The position numbers and the translations under genes are program-made. A DNA stretch of 64,000 nucleotides from Whalleya microplaca (taxonomy: Eukaryota > Ascomycota > Sordariomycetes > Xylariales > Xylariaceae). Numbering within the stretch: the first letter of the stretch is position 1; every line of letters begins with the position of its first letter. Under the pieces are notes generated by a model. It was not told where the DNA came from, searched no databases, and was given only the letters and a program-made list of their open reading frames with translations. The stretch is from assembly GCA_022497155.1 (NCBI GenBank), contig MU385738.1, positions 248,001-312,000 of the forward strand. Reading direction: 5' to 3'. Of the stretch, positions 1 to 10,561 are shown piece by piece.

Positions 1-150
1 CCTATTACTACACCTACTGTAGCATTTGTTAAAAAAAAAAGGCATCATGATGATCTGCCATCGTGAAGCTGGGGACAGCCACTGTAAGGTCGGCCGCCCT
101 GTATGTTATGACCACAAGACACAGGCTTCAGAGTACGTGGATCAGAATCT

Positions 151-302
151 CCTCCCTCTCCTCTGTCTCTTCTGTCTCCTTCGTCTCCTCTGTCTCCTTC
201 GTCTCCTGTCTCCTCTGTCTCCTTCGTCTCCTGTCTCCTCTGTCTCCTTCGTCTCCTGTCTCCTCTGTCTCCTCTGTCTCCTCTGTCTTCTCTGTCTCCT
301 AG
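151..302. repeat. CT-rich minisatellite
   Basis: Direct repetition of CTCCTCTGTCTC / CTCCTTCGTCTC units over about 150 bp. Both strands stay open through it, giving Ser/Leu/Cys-rich or Glu/Asp/Arg/Gly-rich translations that reflect composition only. It lies just upstream of the tail-anchored protein exon and may be in its intron or 5' region. Confidence 0.85.
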
Positions 303-415
303 TCTGAGGAGCAATATCTGCCTATGGAAGTGAATACCAGAATCGAACCTGGCACTGTCTAACATACAAAGCCCTAAATCAGCTGAAAACAGCATTTATT
401 GACTTAATTGTATAG

Positions 416-968
416 TAAGGACGAAGACACCGAAGTCCCACCCCCTCCGGCTCAGAGCGCCAGTCCCAACAAGGACAAGAGCGAGCAGCCACCACGCCTC
501 CCATCAATCACGGAGGACGACGAGCCACCTAGTCCCACAGAAGGGCCTTCGCTCTCCAGGGAGTGGAGCCGAGGGCGTTCGCCTCCCCCTACGCCTGTCA
601 TATTACCCATCTGTGACAGGGAGGAGGCCCTTGCGATAGCCCGGTCGATCTCGCCCCTATACGACACGTCGGACGAGGAAGCGGGGCGATATCTGCCGCC
701 TCCGATGCTCCCGTACACGGGAAACGAGGTGGCCGGCTATCTGCCGCCCGAGGCGTTTCCCTCGCCCGCCTGCTTGGCCGAGGGAAACGAGCGACAGGGC
801 CGCAGGAGGTTCACCGGCTTCGGTATCTTTTGCTATTCGCAGCGTGAAGATGCCGGTAAAGATCGCTGGATCAAGGGTGGCCAACTGTGGAAGCTTGGGG
901 TTGGGGTCGTCGTGTTTGCTGTGGTCAGCTTTGTCGTTGCGATCGTTGTTTGGCATAAAACCCGGTAG
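416..968 (+). CDS. 3' exon of a proline-rich, tail-anchored membrane protein (5' part not resolved)
   Basis: The frame is open from just before 408 to the TAG at 966-968 with no ATG near its start, so a 5' exon is needed. The sequence TTGTATAG ending at 415 is a plausible acceptor, leaving one base plus 184 codons including the stop. The product begins with a Pro/Ser/Glu-rich disordered stretch, has a repeated YLPP motif in its middle, and ends with a basic/aromatic segment followed by about 20 Val/Ala/Phe residues and a short HKTR tail. That is the layout of a single C-terminal membrane anchor, with the N-terminus in the cytosol if tail-anchored. The family is not recognised. The upstream exon may lie beyond the minisatellite or outside the window. 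Confidence 0.6.
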
Positions 969-3009
969 ATAGGGGCATTGTCAAGATCGTTGAAAGCTGA
1001 AGCGCATAGCGATGGGGAAAATGGTATCTTCGGTTGTTCGGAACTTGTACACAAATCCTGTCATACTTGCATTGGCTATTTCGCCTCCTCACACCCAGCG
1101 GGCGTTGCGCTTTAATTAGAAAGATACCCCAGTAATATAAAAATCCCGATGTACATCCGCTGCCACCTTCAATAACACTGGATCAATGTAATTATGTTAA
1201 GGAGATGTCCTGTCGTTTTACACATGTTACAATGCGCACATGCCAAGAAACCTAGACAAAACCGGGGGACTGGCTTGACCAAAGCCCCTATTCAGTACAT
1301 AAGTACCATGTACGTTAGCTTTTCAGAGTAGGCTCAGAAAGGTTGTAGGCTAATAAGCATTAAAGATGCGTATAAGGGGAGGGAGGAACACGTTGCACAG
1401 TGCTTCAGGCTTCGTGTACAAGTAAAGTGGTTAAAAAGTCTATATTCCTGTAGAACGAAGCTATCTTCGTGTGTGCGTGGTGTGTGGGTGTGTAAAAAGA
1501 AGGTGAGCTCCACTAAAGGAGGTGTGAGGGAGGCTTCAAATCCCTTGGGACTTGGGTAGAACATGGCCTACAGGGTCAGGTGACCTGATAGTGTGCCTGC
1601 CCCTGACGGATGAGCTAACGCATTGAATCATTTGAGATAGTTACTCGTGAAGAAAGTTGCGTTTTGAAAGGACCCTGTAGCACACTACATTGTAGGTAAA
1701 TCAGCTTGATCATACGATAAGATGAACTGTAGTCAAAATTGGCAGCTTGAGGGTGATACTAAGGTGTACAAACACACGTTTCCCCAAAGCGGGAACCCGT
1801 CCATCGGATATTTTCCTCGTGACACAAACTCCCGAGTATTCATACGAAGCCCGATGGCATCTAGGCCTGTTTAATGGTTCCGAGGGCGTCTCCGGGCTTC
1901 GAAATTGACAAGCTTTAGTCGTATGTTCCCTGACTCATACCCACAAGTGACATGAATATGGAAGTAGGCAAATAAGACACATGAAAATAGCTACGGATAA
2001 TTCACTAGTGTGATCTACGAACCAGAATGCAGATATCCCGATCCCAGATCGCCAGGACAAGGAGATATGTAGTCAGCCGCAATGGTGACCTTAACACGGT
2101 TACATATATGCCCAGTTACCGCCCTACAACGCGAACTAGGATCGATCAAGGTTGTCATTAAGCAGGGACATCCAGACACACCGCCCCTCAGCTATATAAG
2201 TAGCATCTAGCTGTTAGGTAGCAACACGGTCCTCGGATAACGCACCGGTTACGTGTTTCCATGGGAGTCTGGGGTAATGGGATATTTGCGGCTGGTTGCA
2301 GCTACCGGTCAGGGTACGGGAAGCAGACATGAGGTGACTGCACGATTACATGGTTGCTTAATCTCCGCCAAACTTGGGCCTGGTAAACGCCAAGCTTCCA
2401 GAAGCGTATCCCTCCACGAATCAGGTAACGAGCCGCATGCAAGGAGAGTGTCAACCTGCAACGGCGGTGCAGATGGATCGTGGAGTGACACGCAAGAAGC
2501 GAATATCCTTGGGGAAACCCGTGGTGATTCTGAGCGTTGGAACGTTGTTTGATTCGCTAGACACAGCCGACCTCGGCTTTGACCGGGCGTGAAGTGTTAT
2601 ACAGCCGTCGGGTTGGGCTGGATTGCCTCCTACTGACGTATTCCGGAGCGGATGATATCTTGGTTGCCTTGTTTCGAACGTCGCAAGGCAACGAGAAAGA
2701 ACCTTCAGGTACCTCAAGGATCCGACAGAATGTTCAGCGTATCTTATTCATTCCAAGAACAACGCGTGCTGCAGAGAGGATGTCATTGCATGAAGCGGTG
2801 AGATCAGGATCGCAAGGGTTGCCTTTCATATACGACACCTTGTACATATCCATGTCGATCATCGAGAGCCCTAACCGCCTTGTCTATATAAGGGCGCCAT
2901 TCAAGCTCGAAGATATGGATAGATATGCAGTTCTCGTCCTATTGTTCATACACGCAATTCTACCAATAAACTCAACGCTTCAATCTCAAAAGATTCTTCA
3001 ACAGCCACC
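969..3009. other. Intergenic, no gene recognised
   Basis: Only short open frames with unconvincing translations occur here. A TATA-like CTATATAAGG near 2884 lies about 125 bp before the next gene's ATG and could be its core promoter. Confidence 0.5.
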
Positions 3010-3329
3010 ATGTACTCTCAGCGATCAAGCACTACATCTGAGGATAGGCAGATATATGGAATTGGGCCTGATAGTTGTATACCATACACCTGTCCCCAAT
3101 GCCGTGGCACACCGAGGCTGTAAGACTTCATCATACTGAACCCCTATTTTCGAAGGCTGAGCTGAGTCGTATATATAGGGTCAAGAAATGTGGACACTGC
3201 AACATGCAAGGCTTCATATTCGAATCTAGCAGGGTTACCGGTTATCAGGGAAGCACTGGAGGCCAGGTGTCATCTGGAGGAACCTCGCAGGGGAGCTCTT
3301 ATTTATCTTCCTATGGATCAAGTCGTTGA
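3010..3329 (+). CDS. Small zinc-ribbon-like protein, two exons, 86 aa
   Basis: Exons 3010-3119 and 3179-3329; the intron 3120-3178 (59 nt) starts GTAAGA, has a GCTGAG branch-like site and ends ATATAG. The start ATG is in a strong context (GCCACCATG), about 125 bp after a TATA-like CTATATAAGG. The spliced product has two CxxC knuckles, CPQC (residues 28-31) and CGHC (41-44), nine residues apart. They are split by the intron and come together only in the spliced frame. This is the spacing of a small zinc ribbon, with a resemblance to DnaJ-type CxxCxGxG repeats. The C-terminal half is Ser/Gly/Gln-rich and probably disordered. Metal binding is inferred from the cysteine pattern; the cellular role is unknown. 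Confidence 0.68.
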
Positions 3330-4220
3330 GACTTGTTATAACTCTCCATGAACCCCCAGTGTTCTTTTCTTCAGTCCCGGTCTTGGACCTGCTGGGCTAT
3401 ATTATATCACGGCTCAAAATGCGGGAAACATTTCGGCTAGTATATGTTCACTTGCAGTTTGACACTGGAGTTTAAAGGTGGATTCTAATTGTACAATTAA
3501 AAGGGATGGGGTTCTACTGGTTCGGATCGAACATTACATGGCTAGGTTGAGAGATATTCCATACGACTCTATACTGGATTCATTTGAGAACTGGCTTACT
3601 GCCTGTCTATATTGGCATTTATATACAAGCGAATACATCTATTTGATTAGCAACTTTGCAACTACACACTCTTTGTGAAAGAGGTAAAGTGTCATGTTGT
3701 AGTCTATGAAGCTAATCAGTGAGTTCAATGCTGATCTAGTCAAGTCATCCATCTCTCAAGATAAGTATGTAAGTTTCAATAAGAGATCGTTTTTTCATAG
3801 ATCATGAACACGTCCTTGAAAGACTTGGGCGATATCGTCTAGAACTAGGGTTATAGGATCGACAGATATGTCAGCATATTCATTTGAAATTTATACATGT
3901 GCCACTCTTTTCTAGACAGCTGTGTCATTGGTGTCAAGATACGCCCTATAGGGCTGAGGGGGGGTACGGGCCTACGTATATCCGCCGCCCATACAAGTAT
4001 ATGTAAAGGGCTCTACCGCCTTCCTATAGCTTCAACTTACACGACACTAATCAAGTCACTATATTTCTCATTAATTTGTCCCACATTGACGATTGGAGCC
4101 ACATTAGGAATCTTAGGAACTGTGTACATTCGGGGTGGTTAAAATGATTGTGTAGCATTGCCAATCTCAGGTGCCTTCTTAAGAAACGCAGCAGTTCTGC
4201 TTTCTCAAAGCAAATCTAAC
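3330..4220. other. Intergenic, no gene recognised
   Basis: Moderately AT-rich sequence with short open frames only (for example 3478-3678). Nothing supports a gene. Confidence 0.5.
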
Positions 4221-5132
4221 CTATCGTGATTCTATAGTTCGACGAGAGCGACTCGAGGGGCCTCCCCATAGCCTGGGCTGAGCTCGCTGCTGACTCGACG
4301 CACCGAAGCCTCCACTGCTGGTGATTGTAATCGTATGAACATATCGCAGCTTTCCATTCTCCAGGCGGAACTCGTGGCTATCCGGCGCATTCTGCAGATG
4401 CTCGAAGATGCAAAGTACACTTATAGAACCGTAGGTGTCGTCAATGACGTAACGACGATGTGAGTTAGGCGCTTGATTGTTGTTCGTTGGGATTCCAGGC
4501 TTGCAGGAATCGGTCGGCAGCCCCGTGCCAGTATAGACAGATCCCTCTAGCCTATCACATGGTGTCCCCCACGGCACAGCATCAATAGCGCTCGCATTGC
4601 TCCACATGTCGAGGTAGGCATCCGCGGCCAACTTGAGTGTCTCACGGGTATCGCGTTCTGACTCCTCGATGACACCCCAGTCTTCTTTCTCGGCGTAGGC
4701 TAGTGTCTGTGTAGAGTTGAAGAACCATGAGCCAGTGGTTGACACTATAAGATCGATGAGGTAGACACTCAAGTCGCCCGGGCTGTGGCGGATCTGCGTT
4801 CCGATCACGTAGGGGTCGACCATATCAGAGACGTTGTGGGTTATGATCAATTCCGTGAAGCTCGCGCAATCCACTGTGTCGATGATGGTGTGTCGGTGAG
4901 CAATTTTGGGTGCGTGAAAGAAGATGCCTGACGTAATCTCTACAGTCTGGTTGTTCTCTAGATATGTAAAGTTTTCGGCGATGTTGTCAAGATGGTAGAG
5001 CTGCCCGTCCTCGTGGGCAGCTACGTAATCGTCTGAGAAGGCCTGGAGGGCTGCTCGGTCGCAGTCTGCTACGACTGAGGGCAAGAAAGCCGCAAGGCCT
5101 GCCCAAATTGTTAGAAGTCCTCGATACATCAT
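4221..5132 (-). CDS. Secreted DUF8021-like protein, 303 aa
   Basis: A single open frame on the minus strand. Two adjacent ATGs (5132 and 5129) follow a non-ATG extension; the first was taken as start. Residues 1 to about 22 form a signal peptide (hydrophobic core, ending VVADCD). The mature part shows the plan I associate with fungal DUF8021 proteins: CDRAAL near the start, an IxxGI segment, a cysteine before SFTELI, PYVIGTQIR, a WFFNS segment, an A-DAYLDMWSNAS block, VPWGTPCDRLEG, RRYVIDDTYGS, and SHEFRLENGKLRYVHT. Two related halves, each opening with a DAY/DDY helix, are visible. Several N-x-S/T sites fit secretion. After RYVHT the C-terminus becomes Ser/Gly/Arg-rich and lacks the cysteine that I would expect soon after that motif, so the 3' end may be altered or an intron missed. 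Molecular function is unknown. Confidence 0.8.
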   Translation of the reverse strand: MMYRGLLTIWAGLAAFLPSVVADCDRAALQAFSDDYVAAHEDGQLYHLDNIAENFTYLENNQTVEITSGIFFHAPKIAHRHTIIDTVDCASFTELIITHNVSDMVDPYVIGTQIRHSPGDLSVYLIDLIVSTTGSWFFNSTQTLAYAEKEDWGVIEESERDTRETLKLAADAYLDMWSNASAIDAVPWGTPCDRLEGSVYTGTGLPTDSCKPGIPTNNNQAPNSHRRYVIDDTYGSISVLCIFEHLQNAPDSHEFRLENGKLRYVHTITITSSGGFGASSQQRAQPRLWGGPSSRSRRTIESR

Positions 5133-5892
5133 GAGCTGCTTTATCAAGGAACTTGTTTTCTACAATTCAATCGAGACCCTCTGGGACCATAAGCATCCCA
5201 TACAAAGAATCTAGGCAGAGATAGTAGCCGTAAGTTATATCTAGGCATGCTTCCTTTAAGCTCAAGTGCCGTTGTCTTTGCTATAACCAGAAACTTCCGG
5301 CACCGGTAGAAATGGCCGGGAAAATTGGGTCCTAAGGGACTGACATAATGGTACTACTCCAGTTTACTACGAACCATCTTCGCCGATATTAAGATGTGAC
5401 CTTAATTAGATTGAAATACTCCGTACTCGAGTCGAGACTAGGTGCGAATATAGCTAATAATCATGATGCCTTGATATTTGGTATCATCATTGTGCACCTC
5501 AGAAACCCTCGTCATTTTCCAAATTTAGGGGCTACTATTATTTTATAGGTATTCCCTTCGTAATATGTTAGCGGTCAGAAACTAGCACTAATGTTTCTCT
5601 TCGTAGCAAGCAACTAGGATGGCAGTGTCTCTTTTAATTGGGAACATTCATGATTTAGAGTTGTCTAGCATATAAGCACATTCTAATGCAACATACTTCA
5701 TAACCGACAACTCTAAAGTAGAATCCCCAGCCCAAAAGAGCATAGTTAGTAAGTTAACTATAAAGAATATAGCTCAAAAGTCGATGCAATTCCCTACCTA
5801 AGGATACGATAACGAAATTCGTCATTCAAATAGAGCCCATGTGTATTTCCTTGACTTTCTATCGTGGGTTTCTTACAGATACCATCAGTGAC
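5133..5892. other. AT-rich intergenic spacer
   Basis: Separates two minus-strand genes: it is the 5' side of the secreted gene and the 3' side of the NAD(P)-binding gene. No coding signal was seen; AT-rich with scattered homopolymers. Confidence 0.5.
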
Positions 5893-6726
5893 CTACGCGG
5901 GTTTTTCAATCCTGTCCAGGTCGTTGACAGTCAATGTATCCTTCTCAAACCCATTTATCACTTGGTTCAACATAATCGTCGCCAGGTCTACGACGCTAAT
6001 ACCCGGGATACCCAATGTCCAATGCATCACTGTGGACAAAGCAGACTTCATCACTTCACCAGGTGCAACGATCAAACCTGGTTTTACCACGCATACATCG
6101 ACACCTTCGAGTTCAGATGCTAGCGCAAGGACCTTACTTTCCGTCTCGCCCTTCATGCTATCAGTACTCACAGTACAAGCAAGAGCTCATGATGTAATAC
6201 TTACTCGCATCAACGTATAGTCTTTATGATACCATGGCTTTTTTGTTTGGTCCCTTTCCGCGGTTGCGCCACTCATGTATAGAAAATGGAAGGGCTTCGA
6301 GACACCAGCGTCATATACGGCTTTCAACCCCGACAGTGCGGAGGTTTGACAGACGCGCTTTACTTCTTCAGGGTCATAAGCTGTGGACTTCGAAGGTGTA
6401 ATGGCTACTGTCCTGCTGTTAGTTAGCAAAGTCGCCCGGATTTAGTGCCATCTCCGAACTAGGAAAATACGAGCACACGAGGGAAAATACCATATACATG
6501 CCGACGCGTCTGCGAATTCCCGCTTCACTTCTTCAGGGTAGTCATTGTAGTCTTTCAAGACCACACTTCTCAGTTTAGAGATATCAGCGCCATCTTCAAG
6601 CTTCTCCGGCACTGAGAGTGGTTTGCGGGCTACGGCTACAACTGAGGTGATCTCGCGTCTGCTCAGGCTTTGCCTAATAACTTCTTTGGCGACGAATCCT
6701 GTTGCACCTGTGATAATGAGCTTCAT
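5893..6726 (-). CDS. NAD(P)-binding Rossmann-fold protein (atypical SDR/NmrA-like), three exons, 233 aa
   Basis: Exons (minus strand) 6726-6491, 6412-6205 and 6150-5893. Intron 1 (6490-6413) starts GTATTT and ends GCTAACTAACAGCAG. Intron 2 (6204-6151) starts GTAAGT and ends in an AAG acceptor; that choice keeps the frame and yields MRGETESKV. The product starts MKLIITGATGFVAKEV, the GxxGxxA dinucleotide-binding loop at residues 7-13. Later blocks are SVVAVARKPL (strand 2 with a basic residue, which suggests NADP), ACIWTV, LYMSGA and VVKPGLIVAP, all in the order usual for atypical short-chain dehydrogenases of the NmrA/epimerase type. At 233 aa it matches compact fungal members. The substrate is unknown, so it may be an oxidoreductase or a redox sensor. 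It is probably cytosolic, as no signal or membrane segment is seen. Confidence 0.8.
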
Positions 6727-8774
6727 AGTGGCGTTCTCTAAGATGAATTACACTTGGGACTGCGTAGATAGGGAAGATTGGAGGTTGTGAAACTTCGGAG
6801 TTTCTCTTAAATATATGTCAGCTTCGTGGCATTGCTGAAGGAACAGGCTAACGAGCCTTGCATAGCTGGGGTTAAGACATTGTGCCGACTCCGTACTATG
6901 AAGTCCCTTGCATGTCACATGTGGGTCAGCATTCCCGGTCGCCGAACCTCCTCTCACGGCGTTAAATCCTCAAATTGCTCCGATTGAGCGTGTGTGCAAT
7001 GTCTATATTAAATAGCTTGTAACGATCGCCTCAGCAATCAGAAGTCCAAACTGTAATGTGTCAGGTCAAGTAGAATTGTAATGCACAGGCACTACCTAGT
7101 AAGGTCACTACAGAGTCCGAAGCACTGGTCTACTAGGATGGCGACTTTGCTAGAGCACAGATCTGTAATACTTCTTCTACCTGTGAGTATAGTTCTGCTC
7201 TTAAAATAACTTGTTCATTAACGGGTTCGAATTTCTGGCCAAGTAATATGCAAGGATCTAGGCAACAGGGCAGGGTAAGATGTCCTTCGGAGATACGCAA
7301 CCCCATCTTCAGAGATATAATAGCTAAGATACTATAGTCTGAGATTATGTTTAGAATTTAAACTGTGTAGTATTCTCAATTCCTTCCCCTACTAATTGTA
7401 CATATGCACGTTGGCCTTATTTTGTTGTCTAGCTTGGAGGTACCTTCTCACTATAAGTACTCACCACGGAGATACCACGCTTAAAACATTCTTAGTTTGT
7501 TGGCATGGGCGGTTTGTACATCACACACGAGCATCGCCGGTGGTAATATAAACTTCATACAGAGATACAAGGCATGTATAGTATAAAAGGAGAATACAGT
7601 GATATCTTCTATCACTGTTATCTGTTCTCACAAGTTTCAGCTAGATGAAAGGACTCAGTAATGAAAATATCAAACTCTTAGGTGACATTCTTGCTATAGT
7701 CATCACCCTGCAGTGTAGTTTCACATTTATAACGGGTGTTATCGTTCTTACATATAGATCGCATCCTGGGATTAGCAACGTTTTAAGCCTTAGGCTAGGT
7801 TGTCTGGTGTTTACCTGTGTTATAACGGATGGCAAGGGGTGTTCATTGTGTTGAAATACAGGGTTAATGAGGCTTAAATTGACTTGAGGTTCAGCTATTC
7901 TAGAGTGGCGGATGGCCTGTTATATATACACAATGCTACTATTCGTGCCTTGTACTGTACCAGTCCTTGACACTCAATTCAACACAATCGAAGAGCTATG
8001 GAACGAAGGTAGTCTTATCGCCACGAGGTTAATTCATTCTATGTTTATCCAGGTAGAAAGCTATATTGTTTGCATATTAAAGCAGATAGTAATTACTGAC
8101 ATAGTCTACTATACAGAAGTTTCAATGGTTTCTTCTCAATTAAGTTCTACCGTAGTATTCTCGCTGGTATAATTAACGCCAGTGCAGACCTCGTTAGTGG
8201 TATATGGCTCGGAGTGCTATAAAATTCTATGGAGTTAGGTAATAACCACACATGCGTGTGAGGCGCCAGCACTTCTAGAGAAACAGGAACTATGTAATAT
8301 GCAATGGCAATCATAAGCTCAAGCTCGAGAACCACGCGTAGGAGAAAATTCGTGGGCCGAAAAGTGACTTGTTCAGAGTTCTCACAAGGCTTTCCTTTGT
8401 AATCCTCTTTCATCGAGTCTAGACCGTCACGCGTGTGCTAAAAGCGGATGAATGAGTCACCCCGACAATGACATCTTCCTTAGCAGGCCCGTATTATCAA
8501 GGCTTAGTATCTAAAACCCTTCCAATGAACCAAATATTGACTAGATAGTGCTCTTCTACGGGACTCGTGATCTATCCAATTAGGCCGCAGCCTTTGTTTA
8601 CATATCGACAGTCAACAAGGGCCAGTCCAATCATGGCACAAAGGGTGTTCCAATTTATCAATCATGAGCTACGTCCTACTCTATAGTCTAGTTAAGGCTG
8701 TTTTGAAGGTTGATTTTTAGCTTATGGGGTTTTAATTAAGGAAGTGATAGCATAGAACACAGCTCGGTGCTTAG
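6727..8774. other. Intergenic region, 2 kb; promoter side of two divergent genes
   Basis: Lies between the minus-strand NAD(P)-binding gene and the plus-strand LysM/WSC gene. Short frames near 7645-7854 and 7912-8172 have no recognisable product. A missing 5' exon (signal peptide) of the LysM gene should lie near its right end, but I could not identify it. Confidence 0.4.
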
Positions 8775-10150
8775 ATGTCTTTAACGTATTTATGGATTTC
8801 CACGGACTCGATTCTGCGGAACCCGACTGCGCCTCCGTGGCCCACGCAGACGGGGATCGTGCCTAACTGCAACCACTGGATGCAGGCCTTTGCAAAGGAC
8901 GATACATGCGAGTGGTTCGCTGGTCGCGGTAACATGGTGCCGCGATACCTGTATCAGTATAATCCGTTTCTAGGTGCTAAAGGAGAGAACTGCTCTCTGC
9001 AGTTTTGGGCTAACTACTGGTTCGCATATCATAATCGTAATTAGACGTATTTGCATTTATATCGTCGCTCATATTACATCTTGGGAATTTCACGTACTAA
9101 CACTGCATATTTAGGTACTGCGTTGGCATTACCACCACTGATCCCAACGCCAGCGTAGTAACTATAGTATCCATCACACCTACGCCCACACCCACACCAG
9201 CACCGTCTCCCGCAATAAAAGAGAACAAGCCAACCACAACACCCAGTGCTACATCCCCAATCCAAGCCCCCAGCTTACCCAAAGCAACAGCAACCTTGCA
9301 AGCCACAACACCAGCTCCCTCCCCAAAGCCAACCACACCCACAACGGGAGCCACCACACCCACCAAGCCGACGACCCCCAGCACCGCCTTGCTCCCAGGA
9401 GTCTCCTACCTCGGATGCGCCGCAGAAGCGCCGGGGCGGGCGCTCAACAAAGCAGCCACGGCACGTGCCGACATGACGATCGAGGCCTGCGTAGCCTTCT
9501 GCTCGTCCCAGGGCCACGCACTCGCGGGGCTCGAGTACAGCAGCGAGTGTTTCTGCGGCGACGCGCTGCCGGCCTCCTCCACGCCGAACCCGGACGCGGG
9601 CGCCTGCACCATGGCGTGTTCCGGGAACCAGACGCAGGCGTGCGGCGGCGTGTCGCTGCTCTCCGTGTACCGGAACGCGTCGCTCGCGGCGCCGGCGGCG
9701 GTGGCGAGTGTCGGTTCCACGGGGTTCGGGTACGTGGGTTGTTTCGACGAGGGGGGCGGGCGGGTCCTGGGGGCCGCGATGGTGGGGGACGATGCGTTGA
9801 GTGTTGAGAAGTGCGTGGGCGTGTGTGCTGGGCAGGGGTTCAGGTTCGCGGGCACGGAGTACGGTCGCGAGTGCTGGTGCGCCGGGGAGATGCGGCAGGG
9901 GGCTGTGAAGATCGGCGAGGATCGGTGCGGAATGCTTTGCGCGGGCAACCGGGGGCAGTTTTGTGGTGGGCCGGGCGCGATCAGCGTTTATGCCAAGGCC
10001 GAGGGGAAGAGGGAGCTGGATGATAGTGGTGAGGACTGGACTGATGGTGTGAGTGGGGAGGAGGCCGAGGAGGTGAAAGAAGAAATCGTGACCAAGGTAG
10101 TTAGGATTATGAGGAGGAATCGGTGGATGGGGAGACATAGGGGTGCGTGA
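8775..10150 (+). CDS. LysM plus two WSC domains, carbohydrate-binding wall/secreted protein (5' end incomplete)
   Basis: Exons 8775-9019 and 9115-10150, at least 426 aa. The intron (9020-9114) has a weak donor GTTCGC but a clear GTACTAAC branch site and a TTTAG acceptor; joining gives NYWYCVG, the usual end of a fungal LysM domain. Residues 19-86 are LysM-like (TQTGIVPNC, DTCEWFA, YNPFLG). Next comes a Pro/Thr-rich linker (about 95-175). Two WSC domains follow, about 177-270 and 287-374, each with the Cys pattern GC...C..FC...G..FAG.EY...C.CG. The tail is acidic then basic, with no membrane segment. LysM binds chitin-type glycans and WSC domains bind glucan-type carbohydrates, so a role at the fungal or host wall is inferred. 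The ATG at 8775 follows GCTTAG and the N-terminus has no signal peptide, so an upstream exon is likely. Codon use is strongly GC-rich in the WSC half. Confidence 0.82.
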
Positions 10151-10561
10151 GATCGAAACTCAGGACTTGGGGTTCGTTGGATTGTACATAACTTCTCGCG
10201 ATAACTGCATATTTTAACTCGTCTGGCAGCTTAGATGTAGATTCACTTACAAATTTCTGATCCATGCCAGGGCAGTATCGGTCGCAGTCGTTTGAAGGAG
10301 AAGAAAGATACTAGTGAGATCAGAGATCTCATAGTATAAGCATAGATTCTTTGAATCAGAATCACACAGGCTGGCTTCCTTATCTAGAGAATTGATATGT
10401 AGGGTAGGTACGTAAATCAAGGCCATGTTATACACCTGGCATTACATCAGCTATTCGAGGACTACCATGAATTAATTATTAAAGACGAGAAATATTTTGC
10501 AATTGCACTACACGCTATGGAGTCCGAAAGCATGTTCTACACCATCGCTTGGATGAGTGTT
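10151..10561. other. Convergent intergenic spacer
   Basis: Tail-to-tail spacer of about 410 bp between the LysM/WSC gene (+) and the UNC93-like gene (-). It is AT-rich and should hold the 3' UTRs of both; nothing else was recognised. Confidence 0.5.

Noticed and set aside
303..390. Possible minus-strand tRNA (GGTTCGATT with partly matching acceptor arms)
   Set aside because: A 6-of-7 acceptor and a small D-like hairpin can be drawn, but the T-stem has an eight-base loop and no anticodon stem forms.
45..395. Glu/Asp/Arg/Gly-rich minus-strand frame across the CT repeat
   Set aside because: Its translation is only the repeat unit read in one frame; no non-repetitive protein-like part.
2579..3139. 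186-codon plus-strand open frame
   Set aside because: The translation has no recognisable features and its end overlaps the first exon of the zinc-ribbon-like gene in a different frame.
9275..10138. 287-codon minus-strand open frame
   Set aside because: Shadow of the GC-rich WSC-coding exon; the plus frame holds the conserved cysteine pattern.
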